In this document: positions 56,776 through 64,000 of the stretch, piece by piece
Layout of the letters: every line of letters begins with the position of its first letter
Numbering within the stretch: the first letter of the stretch is position 1
Source: Marinomonas primoryensis
GTDB taxonomy: Bacteria > Pseudomonadota > Gammaproteobacteria > Pseudomonadales > Marinomonadaceae
NCBI RefSeq assembly: GCF_013372285.1
Contig: NZ_CP054301.1
Location: 1,598,001 to 1,662,000 of the forward strand
Length of the DNA: 64,000 nucleotides
Reading direction: 5' to 3'
Notes under the pieces: model-generated
What the model was told of the DNA's origin: nothing
Database searches by the model: none
The model's input: the letters and a program-made list of their open reading frames with translations, nothing else
Position numbers and translations under genes: made by a program

Positions 56776-56913
56776 ATTTTCCTTTCTTTGTTAACTTCTC
56801 ATGTAAAACAAAATACCTAAAGGGTTTCAGTATTCTTGGCCTTTTTTGCGTGTGAGTTTTCTCATATCGTTATTATTTCAGTTTTTCTGAACTCCTTATG
56901 TTGCTGATCGAAT

Positions 56914-56937
56914 ACCGCTTATATGAGCGGTTTTTTT
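56914..56937 (+). terminator. hairpin terminator ahead of mraZ
   Basis: ACCGCT / AGCGGT with a 6-base loop and T7. It lies about 140 bases after rnpB and isolates the mra cluster. Confidence 0.8.
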
Positions 56938-57008
56938 GTGCCTGTTTTTCTGTTTTTTTATCATTAATCAATATTTTTTTACTATTTTAGAAAAAAAGTG
57001 TTAAATTG

Positions 57009-57033
57009 TGGGATAAAGTGTCGATAAGTGGGA
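57009..57033 (+). promoter_or_regulatory. MraZ operator repeats overlapping the mraZ ribosome site
   Basis: TGGGA, TGTCG, TGGGA begin at 57009, 57019 and 57029, exactly 10 bases apart. This is the TGGGN-N5 pattern bound by MraZ. The last box ends one base before the ATG, so it doubles as the ribosome site. Confidence 0.8.
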
Positions 57034-57034
57034 T

Positions 57035-57496
57035 ATGAGTGTGTTCAGAGGGATTCATCAAGTCAGTGTGGATGTGAAGGGGCGAATGTCGCTTCCAGCA
57101 CGCTTGCGCGATGATCTTGCTCAATATGACGAAGATGGTGTGGTTGTCACCATAGATCCTGTTTCTCGATGCTTGTTGTTGTATCCCTTGTCTGAATGGG
57201 AATTGATCCAGCAAAAATTAGACAAGTTGCCTTCTTTTCAGCCGCAGGCTAGACGTCTTCAGCGCCTTTTAGTAGGGCATGCTACCGATTTAGAGGTTGA
57301 TAAAGCGGGTCGGATTTTATTACCTGCACCGTTACGCGAGTTTGCTCGTTTAGATAAAAAATTAACCATTCTTGGTCAAGGCAAAAAACTAGAAATTTGG
57401 AGCCAGGAAGAATGGGAGGCTCAGCGCGAAGATTATTTGTCCCAAGATGCGCTTGAGGACCTACAAACTGAAACCATGATGGATATTTCTTTATGA
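57035..57496 (+). CDS. mraZ: transcriptional regulator MraZ
   Basis: 153 residues with two AbrB-like MraZ domains (VDVKGRMSLPARLRDDL and VDKAGRILLPAPLREFA). It represses the division and cell-wall operon that it opens. Stop and rsmH start overlap (ATGA). Confidence 0.97.
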   Translation: MSVFRGIHQVSVDVKGRMSLPARLRDDLAQYDEDGVVVTIDPVSRCLLLYPLSEWELIQQKLDKLPSFQPQARRLQRLLVGHATDLEVDKAGRILLPAPLREFARLDKKLTILGQGKKLEIWSQEEWEAQREDYLSQDALEDLQTETMMDISL

Positions 57497-58431
57497 CAAA
57501 GACGATGGCAGAACACATAAGCGTCATGCTCGATGAATCCGTCGATATGCTGGTAACCGACAAGAATGGCCTTTACGTAGATGGAACCTTTGGTCGTGGC
57601 GGGCACACTCGTTTGGTTTTAGAGCGATTAGAAGCAGGTCGCCTGCTTGGTTTTGATAAAGATCCTGTGGCGATTCGGCATGGTGAACTGTTACAGCAAG
57701 AAGATTCACGATTTTCGATTGTCCAAGACAGTTTTGCCAATATGGCTACGCATATTTCAGACGTATTTGGTGTCGATAAAGTGGATGGCGTAATGATGGA
57801 TTTGGGTGTTTCATCTCCTCAGATCGATGATGCTGAGCGTGGTTTTAGCTTTATGAACGATGGTCCACTTGATATGCGGATGAATCCAGATAAGGGTATT
57901 AGTGCTGCTCAATGGGTTGCGACCGTCAGAGAAAAAGACATGGCTGATGTCATGTATCAGTATGGCGAAGAGCGATTCTCTCGTCGCATTGCAAAAGCTA
58001 TTTGTGAATACCGCTCTCATACGCCAATTCTAACAACACTCCAACTGTCAAAAATTATTGCTGAAGCAAACCCTGCTTGGGAAAAAGGAAAAAATCCTGC
58101 TACTCGGGCATTTCAAGGTATTCGAATTTACATTAATAACGAGCTTGGTGATTTAGAAATTGGGCTTGAAGCCGCGACGAAAGCGTTGAAAGTGGGCGGT
58201 CGATTGGCGGTTATCAGTTTTCATTCTCTTGAAGACCGTATTGTTAAGCGGTTTATGAAGTTGCAAGCGAAAGGGCCTGAGTTGCCAAGACATTTACCAA
58301 TTCGCAATGCACATCTTGATATTAAGTTTAAGACGGTAGGTAAAGCGATTAAGCCGTCTCTATCTGAAGTGAGTGAGAATGTGCGATCTCGTAGTGCTGT
58401 GCTACGGGTTTTGGAGCGCGTAAGTGATTAA
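57493..58431 (+). CDS. rsmH: 16S rRNA (cytosine1402-N4)-methyltransferase
   Basis: 312 residues. HISVMLDESVDML at the start, SAM motif DGTFGRGGHTRLVL, MMDLGVSSPQIDDAERGFSF, and the final LAVISFHSLEDRIVKRFMK. Methylates C1402 in the decoding centre. Confidence 0.97.
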   Translation: MTKTMAEHISVMLDESVDMLVTDKNGLYVDGTFGRGGHTRLVLERLEAGRLLGFDKDPVAIRHGELLQQEDSRFSIVQDSFANMATHISDVFGVDKVDGVMMDLGVSSPQIDDAERGFSFMNDGPLDMRMNPDKGISAAQWVATVREKDMADVMYQYGEERFSRRIAKAICEYRSHTPILTTLQLSKIIAEANPAWEKGKNPATRAFQGIRIYINNELGDLEIGLEAATKALKVGGRLAVISFHSLEDRIVKRFMKLQAKGPELPRHLPIRNAHLDIKFKTVGKAIKPSLSEVSENVRSRSAVLRVLERVSD

Positions 58432-58702
58432 GGCGAATGTTGCACCGGTGGTATTTGCTATCGGTGTTTTGATATTGGCCATGGTGTCAATCGCTGTTGT
58501 CACACAGGTTTACGATTTTAGAAAGAGCTTCTCTTATCTTCAAACGCTGAGGCAGGATGAAGTGGATTATGAAGTGAAATGGGGGCAGTTGCTGCTTGAA
58601 CAGAGTGCGCTAACTCAACCCAGTCGCTTGGAACAGGCGGCGATAAAGGATTTAAAAATGCACACCCCCTCTCAGGATGAATTGATAATAGTGAAGCCAT
58701 GA
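58424..58702 (+). CDS. ftsL: cell division protein FtsL
   Basis: 92 residues, GTG start, one membrane segment (about 8-28) and a short periplasmic coiled coil. It joins FtsB and FtsQ at the septum. Overlaps rsmH by 8 bases and ftsI by 4. Confidence 0.9.
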   Translation: MIKANVAPVVFAIGVLILAMVSIAVVTQVYDFRKSFSYLQTLRQDEVDYEVKWGQLLLEQSALTQPSRLEQAAIKDLKMHTPSQDELIIVKP

Positions 58703-60462
58703 ATATTGAAAATCGTGTCCACACCCCAGGAAAATGGCGCTTTAGATTTGTGTACGGCATTGCTTTGCTGTTGTTTCTTGTCGCTGGCGGACGACTGTTC
58801 TATTTAACAGTTGTAGATAAAGCTTTTTTGCAGAATCAAGGCGAAATTCGAGCAGTAAGAACGGAGTCTATACCTGCTACCCGAGGGATGATTTTGGATA
58901 GGCGTGGGGAGCCGCTGGCTGTTAGTACACCAACTTGGACTATTATAGCTAACCCTAAAGCGTTATGGAAAATCCAACGAGATCCTTCTTTAAATATTGG
59001 GCCTGAACAAGAAATTAAACGCCTTGCGGGGGTTATGGGTGTTGGTCGAGCGTGGCTGCAAGAAAAGTTCGAGGCTAATGAAAGTCGTTCTTTTATGTAT
59101 TTGAAACGCCAAATCCCGCCTAATGAAGCCGATGCTATTATGGCAGCGAATGTTGTTGGTGTGAGTAAAACCAAAGAGTATAAGCGTTATTATCCAGCCG
59201 CTGAAGTCGCTTCACATGTTGTTGGTTTTACCAATATCGATGATAAAGGACAAGAGGGTATTGAACTTGCCTACGATCAAGCACTAGAAGGCCAACCTGG
59301 GCGACGTAGTTATGTGAAAGATCTCAGAGGGAATATTATTCGTGGTGTTGGTGTGGAAGAGGCCGAGCATCCAGGTGAAAATATTGAGTTAAGTATAGAT
59401 CTTAGGCTGCAATACTTAGCGTATCGAGAGCTAAAGGCGGCGGTTACCGAGCATAGAGCTACGTCGGCGTCGGCGGTTATCCTAGACGTTAAAACGGGTG
59501 AAATTCTGGCGATGGTCAATCAGCCATCGTATAACCCAAATGATCGTTCTAAATTAGAATATGAAGAGCTGCGTAATCGAGCAGTGATTGATTTGTTTGA
59601 GCCAGGCTCAACAATGAAGCCTTTTACTATTTCTGCTGCACTCATGTCTGGGCAATATACGACCGAGACAACAATTGATACGTCACCTGGTTATTTGCGC
59701 TTTGGTCGTTTTACCATTCGTGATGCAGCTAATTATGGTGTGATTGATTTTGAAAAACTACTGATTAAGTCGAGCAATGTGGGGGCATCAAAAATAGCCT
59801 TATCACTTCCTCAAGATGCAATATGGAACATGGATTATGAGCTCGGTATAGGGTCACAAGTCGGTATTGGTTTTCCTGGAGAAGCTTCCGGTGTTCTTCC
59901 GTCGCACCCTAAATGGCACCCGTCAGAAATTGCGACGTTAGCCTATGGTTATGGTTTGTCTGTCTCAACTCTACAACTGGCGCAAGCGTACATGACATTA
60001 GCTAATGGCGGTTATCGCGTTCCTGTGACAATTTTTAAACAAGACATTCCCGCTGATGGTAAACAGGTTATTCCGCATAAAATCGCTCAAGATGTCATTA
60101 AAATGATGGAGAGCGTTGTTCAGCGAGGTTCTGGTAAGGCAGCTCAAATTCCTGGTTATCGAGTTGCGGGCAAAACGGGGACAGTTCATAAAGTAGGTTC
60201 TAAAGGTTATGAATACGATCAATATATTGCTTTGTTTGCCGGTGTGGCGCCTGCTTCTAACCCTAGATTAGCAATGGTGGTGATGATTAATGATCCCAAG
60301 GGCCGTGAATACTACGGTGGTGAAGTAGCAGCACCTGTCTTCTCGCGTGTAATGGAGGGAGCGTTAACGACACTGAATATTTACCCTGATCTACCTGAGG
60401 GTCTTAGAGAAGTTCGATTAGAGCCTAAAAAGGTTCCTTATCAAGTGGTGCAGGGTGGCTAG
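58699..60462 (+). CDS. ftsI: septal peptidoglycan transpeptidase (PBP3)
   Basis: 587 residues: membrane anchor at about 17-37, pedestal domain (TRGMILDRRGEPLAVS), transpeptidase with GSTMKPF (Ser near 304), SSN (KSSNVGASK) and KTG (AGKTGTVHK near 492). It cross-links septal wall with FtsW. Confidence 0.97.
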   Translation: MNIENRVHTPGKWRFRFVYGIALLLFLVAGGRLFYLTVVDKAFLQNQGEIRAVRTESIPATRGMILDRRGEPLAVSTPTWTIIANPKALWKIQRDPSLNIGPEQEIKRLAGVMGVGRAWLQEKFEANESRSFMYLKRQIPPNEADAIMAANVVGVSKTKEYKRYYPAAEVASHVVGFTNIDDKGQEGIELAYDQALEGQPGRRSYVKDLRGNIIRGVGVEEAEHPGENIELSIDLRLQYLAYRELKAAVTEHRATSASAVILDVKTGEILAMVNQPSYNPNDRSKLEYEELRNRAVIDLFEPGSTMKPFTISAALMSGQYTTETTIDTSPGYLRFGRFTIRDAANYGVIDFEKLLIKSSNVGASKIALSLPQDAIWNMDYELGIGSQVGIGFPGEASGVLPSHPKWHPSEIATLAYGYGLSVSTLQLAQAYMTLANGGYRVPVTIFKQDIPADGKQVIPHKIAQDVIKMMESVVQRGSGKAAQIPGYRVAGKTGTVHKVGSKGYEYDQYIALFAGVAPASNPRLAMVVMINDPKGREYYGGEVAAPVFSRVMEGALTTLNIYPDLPEGLREVRLEPKKVPYQVVQGG

Positions 60463-61929
60463 ATGGCACAACTGACTCATATTCAATTACTAAATTTGGC
60501 GGGCTATTCTTCAGGGAGTAGCTCGCATTCTGCTATATATACTCATGTAGAAACGGACGGTCGAAAAGCAGACCCTCAGTGTGTTTTTTTCGCTTTACCG
60601 GGGGTTGCGACAAATGGCTGGGACTATTTGGACAGTGTGATTTCATTAGGTTGTAAAGTGGCCGTTGTTCCAACAGGGTTGTGTTTGAAGCGCGATGATA
60701 TTGAGCTTATCTCTGTTGATAATCCGACTGAACTTTTAGTGGCTTGCTTGCATAGTTATTTTGGACATATGCCGAAACATATTGTCGCTGTCACTGGAAC
60801 CAATGGTAAGTCATCGATTTGTTATTACATTGCTCAGTTGGCGCAGTTTATTGGTTTGAATAGTGGTTTAGTGGGAACGTTTGGTATCGGTCCATTAAAC
60901 GATTTGTCGGAAGCCAAGCAGACGACTCCAGATATATTATCCTTGCACCTTACGTTAATGGCGATGGCTGGCTCTGGTGTAGGTCTTGTTGCATTTGAGG
61001 CATCTTCTCATGCACTGGATCAGGGACGCGTTGATGGCGTGCCTTTCCAGACGGCTGTATTTTCCAATCTTTCACGTGATCATCTTGATTACCATGGCGA
61101 TATGACGGCTTATGCGTCGGCAAAGCAGCGTTTGTTTGCGTTTAAAAGTGTGTCAAATTCTATATTTTGTCTCGATGATAGTTATGCGCATTTTATGGCG
61201 GAAGCGGCAGAGGGTTCAAGTTGTCATTATTATAGTGAGCAAAATTCAAGAGCGGATTTTTATGTTAAAAATTTGATATTAGAACCTTCAGGGTGTCGCT
61301 TTATTTTGTGTCACCCTGAAGGTGAAGGTGTCGTTTTTTTACCATTGTTAGGGCGTTTTAATGTTCAGAATGCGTTGGCTGCATTAGCAAGTATGTGGAG
61401 TATTGCAGATGATAAAAGTGCGTTAGTAAGGGGGTTGTCTGCTTTACGTGGTGCACCTGGCCGTATGGATAAGGTGCAAGAGCTTAATGCGCCACTTATT
61501 GTTGTGGATTTTGCTCATACATCAGAGGCGTTAAAAGTCGCTTTGCAGGCATTGAAAGAGCACTGCAGTGGTCGCTTGATTTGTGTTTTTGGTTGTGGCG
61601 GTGATAGGGATCGAGGTAAGCGGCCTTTAATGATGGCTGCGGCTCTGCAAAATGCTGACTATGTATGGTTGACGTCGGATAACCCACGAACAGAATCAAT
61701 AGAGCAAATTTTTCTGGATGCTTTAGCGCAAACATATGATGATGAGTTGTTTAGTGTAGAGCCGGATCGTCGTGTTGCCATCGCTAATGCTATTTTATCA
61801 GCGACACCAAATGATGTGGTTCTTATTGCTGGTAAAGGTCATGAGTCTTACCAAGATATTCAGGGTATAAAACATCATTTTGACGATAAAGAAGAGGCGC
61901 TGAAAGCGGTGAAATCTTATGTTAATTAA
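60463..61929 (+). CDS. murE: UDP-MurNAc-tripeptide synthetase (meso-DAP adding)
   Basis: 488 residues. ATP loop AVTGTNGKSS, HTTPD-like KQTTPDILS, FEASSHALDQGR, FSNLSRDHLDYHG, and DNPR in TSDNPRTES, the mark of meso-diaminopimelate specificity. Starts directly after ftsI. Confidence 0.96.
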   Translation: MAQLTHIQLLNLAGYSSGSSSHSAIYTHVETDGRKADPQCVFFALPGVATNGWDYLDSVISLGCKVAVVPTGLCLKRDDIELISVDNPTELLVACLHSYFGHMPKHIVAVTGTNGKSSICYYIAQLAQFIGLNSGLVGTFGIGPLNDLSEAKQTTPDILSLHLTLMAMAGSGVGLVAFEASSHALDQGRVDGVPFQTAVFSNLSRDHLDYHGDMTAYASAKQRLFAFKSVSNSIFCLDDSYAHFMAEAAEGSSCHYYSEQNSRADFYVKNLILEPSGCRFILCHPEGEGVVFLPLLGRFNVQNALAALASMWSIADDKSALVRGLSALRGAPGRMDKVQELNAPLIVVDFAHTSEALKVALQALKEHCSGRLICVFGCGGDRDRGKRPLMMAAALQNADYVWLTSDNPRTESIEQIFLDALAQTYDDELFSVEPDRRVAIANAILSATPNDVVLIAGKGHESYQDIQGIKHHFDDKEEALKAVKSYVN

Positions 61930-63265
61930 TCTTGCTCTTTCGGATATCGCGCTGGCTTGCGGTGGAGAGTTGATCGGTTCAGATCATACTGTTAGTGCGG
62001 TTGTGACGGATACGCGAAAAATAGTCAGTGGTTGTGTCTTTATTGCCTTAAGAGGCGAGCGTTTTGATGGGCATGATTATGTAGCACAAGCGGTTCGGGA
62101 TGGCGCTGTTGGTGTGGTCTCTGAACAAGCTCTTGATGTGCCTGCGTATGTAAAAGTTCTTAATACAACATTGGCTTACGGTGCTATTGCTCGTCTTATT
62201 AGAGAGGCGTTTAAAGGGCCTGTTGTCTGTATTACAGGAAGTAATGGTAAAACAACTGTAAAGGATTGGCTGGCGCAGTCATTGGCGGGTAGAAGTGTGT
62301 TAAAAACACGCGCCAATTTAAATAATCAGATAGGTTTACCGCAAACATTGCTAGAGCTGGAAGCGCATCATGATGTTGCCGTGATTGAGGCAGGCACCAG
62401 TTTCTCAGGTGAAATAGCGCTATTGGCGAAGATTGCGGTGCCTGATGTTGTCATATTGACTAATGCAAATGGCAGCCATTTTGAAGGGTTAGGTAGTCTT
62501 GAGGGTATTGCAAAAGAAAAAGGCGAACTGATTTCAGGTTCTTCACCTGAGGCGGCGATTATTCTTAATTCGGATGACGTTTATTTTGATTATTGGTGTG
62601 GCTTGGCTGCGGGTCGTACAATTTATTCGTTTGGCTTTACTAAAGCGGCAAGCCTTTATGCTTCTGATGTTAGCTTAAGTGCAGAGTTTAGTGAGGTGAC
62701 ATTCCATTATCATGGCGAAGTATTGCCTGTTTTTATTGCAGGGGCGGGTCTGCACCAAATAGCGAATGGTATGGCTGTGGTTTTGGCTATGTTAGTAATA
62801 GGAATAGATTTTAAATTCGCGGTTGGTGCGTTGGCGACACCTGTGCTTGTTTCGGGCCGACTAGAGCGCCTTGAAACAAAAAATGGAGCTCTATTAATTA
62901 ATGATTGTTACAATGCCAGCCCAACGTCTGTTGAGGCGGCTATTGATGTTCTTGCAATGCAATTAGTTGATGAGACATGGTTGATTTTAGGTGCTTTGGG
63001 TGAACTCGGAGATCAACAAGATGAGATTCACCGCGGACTAGGGCTATATGCTAAGAACAAAGGTATATCGTGTTTGATTTGTGTCGGACCCATAGCCGCT
63101 GTTGCCGGTATCGCCTTTAGAAGTAAGGGCGGTAACGCTATATTTTGTAATACACATAATGAGGCGGCGACGGTAGTTCGCCAACTCGATAAAAAGCATG
63201 CCATTTTAGTGAAGGGTTCTCGTTCGGCTAAAATGGAAAATGTCATTGAAGCATTAAATAATTAG
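61919..63265 (+). CDS. murF: UDP-MurNAc-pentapeptide synthetase
   Basis: 448 residues. [65 protein letters not shown]. Adds D-Ala-D-Ala. Overlaps murE by 11 bases. Confidence 0.96.
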   Translation: MLINLALSDIALACGGELIGSDHTVSAVVTDTRKIVSGCVFIALRGERFDGHDYVAQAVRDGAVGVVSEQALDVPAYVKVLNTTLAYGAIARLIREAFKGPVVCITGSNGKTTVKDWLAQSLAGRSVLKTRANLNNQIGLPQTLLELEAHHDVAVIEAGTSFSGEIALLAKIAVPDVVILTNANGSHFEGLGSLEGIAKEKGELISGSSPEAAIILNSDDVYFDYWCGLAAGRTIYSFGFTKAASLYASDVSLSAEFSEVTFHYHGEVLPVFIAGAGLHQIANGMAVVLAMLVIGIDFKFAVGALATPVLVSGRLERLETKNGALLINDCYNASPTSVEAAIDVLAMQLVDETWLILGALGELGDQQDEIHRGLGLYAKNKGISCLICVGPIAAVAGIAFRSKGGNAIFCNTHNEAATVVRQLDKKHAILVKGSRSAKMENVIEALNN

Positions 63266-63279
63266 GATATTCCTTACCA

Positions 63280-64000
63280 ATGTTACTTCTGCTAACGGCT
63301 TATTTAAGTAAATACCATACATTTTTTACAGTATTCAACTACTTGTCGCTTCGCGCCATTTTGGGTGTTCTTACCGCGCTGGCCATTTCGCTTTTGATTG
63401 GTAATAAAGTGATTCGCTTGTTGCAGCGTCTGCAAATTGGTCAGTCGGTTCGTAGTGATGGCCCTCAGACTCATTTAGCAAAAGCAGGTACACCTACGAT
63501 GGGTGGAGCGCTAATTATTTTTTCAATCACCGTCAGTACCCTTCTATGGGGAGATCTACGTAACCAATATGTATGGGTCGTTTTGTTGGTTATGTTGGCA
63601 TTTGGCGTTGTGGGTTGGGTAGATGATTATAGGAAAGTGGTTGAGAAAAATCCGCGCGGTCTTCCAGGTCGATGGAAATATTTTTGGCAAAGTATATTTG
63701 GTTTGGCGGCCGCATTTTATTTGTACTACACCGCCAGTACGCCAGCAGAAACCGCATTGATTGTGCCTTTATTTAAGGACGTTGCTATTCCTTTGGGCGT
63801 GTTTTTTATTGTACTAACGTATTTCGTTATTGTTGGTACAAGTAATGCGGTTAATTTAACCGATGGTCTGGATGGTTTGGCTATTTTACCGACCGTTTTG
63901 GTTGGTGGTGCGCTGGGAGTGTTTGCTTATCTTACCGGGAATATCCGCTTTGCTGATTATCTATTAATCCCTTATGTGCATGGTTCTGGGGAGTTGCTTG
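63280..64000 (+). CDS. mraY: phospho-MurNAc-pentapeptide-transferase, cut by window edge
   Basis: The first 240 residues, which run off the window. Membrane segments and the family motifs [21 protein letters not shown] and [13 protein letters not shown] are seen. Makes lipid I at the inner membrane. Confidence 0.96.
   Translation, partial: MLLLLTAYLSKYHTFFTVFNYLSLRAILGVLTALAISLLIGNKVIRLLQRLQIGQSVRSDGPQTHLAKAGTPTMGGALIIFSITVSTLLWGDLRNQYVWVVLLVMLAFGVVGWVDDYRKVVEKNPRGLPGRWKYFWQSIFGLAAAFYLYYTASTPAETALIVPLFKDVAIPLGVFFIVLTYFVIVGTSNAVNLTDGLDGLAILPTVLVGGALGVFAYLTGNIRFADYLLIPYVHGSGELL

Overview
The window looks like chromosome of a marine gammaproteobacterium of the Oceanospirillales, most like Marinomonas. 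I infer this from protein resemblance and conserved gene orders (orn-rsgA-motBA-psd; tsaE-amidase-mutL-miaA-hfq-hflXKC-hisZ-purA; the mra/fts/mur cluster). No database search was possible.

Region 1 (1-22.7 kb) is metabolic and regulatory. It holds an OmpR-type regulator cut by the window edge, a Tat-exported Acg-type flavoprotein with its MarR regulator, a DUF1127 protein with a divergent LysR regulator, a GlxA-type regulator with a divergent cysteine hydrolase, and phosphatidylserine synthase. A glycine betaine demethylase locus (gbcA, gbcB, a GbdR-like regulator) follows, beside a trans-sulfuration-type PLP enzyme. Next come a membrane glycan-modification group (GT39, GT2, GtrA) around a two-component system and a pirin, then small redox and transport genes.

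Region 2 (22.8-30.06 kb) is a very AT-rich integrative mobilizable element of about 7.2 kb. It carries a tyrosine integrase, MobC, an HUH-type relaxase, a possible replication initiator, an iteron-like array and a lipoprotein of unknown function. It sits in the anticodon loop of a host tRNA-Leu(CAA) and splits that gene: the 3' half lies at the left end, the 5' half with its promoter at the right end. Neither junction rebuilds the tRNA. Just inside the right end is a complete second tRNA-Leu(CAA), interrupted in the anticodon loop by a compact group I intron of about 268 nt with P, Q, R and S core elements. I infer that the element breaks the host tRNA, supplies a replacement, and uses the intron to hide that replacement from its own integrase. 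This is the main discovery of the window.

Region 3 (30.2-64 kb) is conserved housekeeping DNA: queA-tgt-yajC-secD-secF; psd with an HDOD gene; motAB-like stator genes; rsgA and orn; tsaE through purA; a CpxRA-like two-component pair; RNase P RNA; and the division and cell-wall cluster mraZ-rsmH-ftsL-ftsI-murE-murF-mraY, cut by the right edge.
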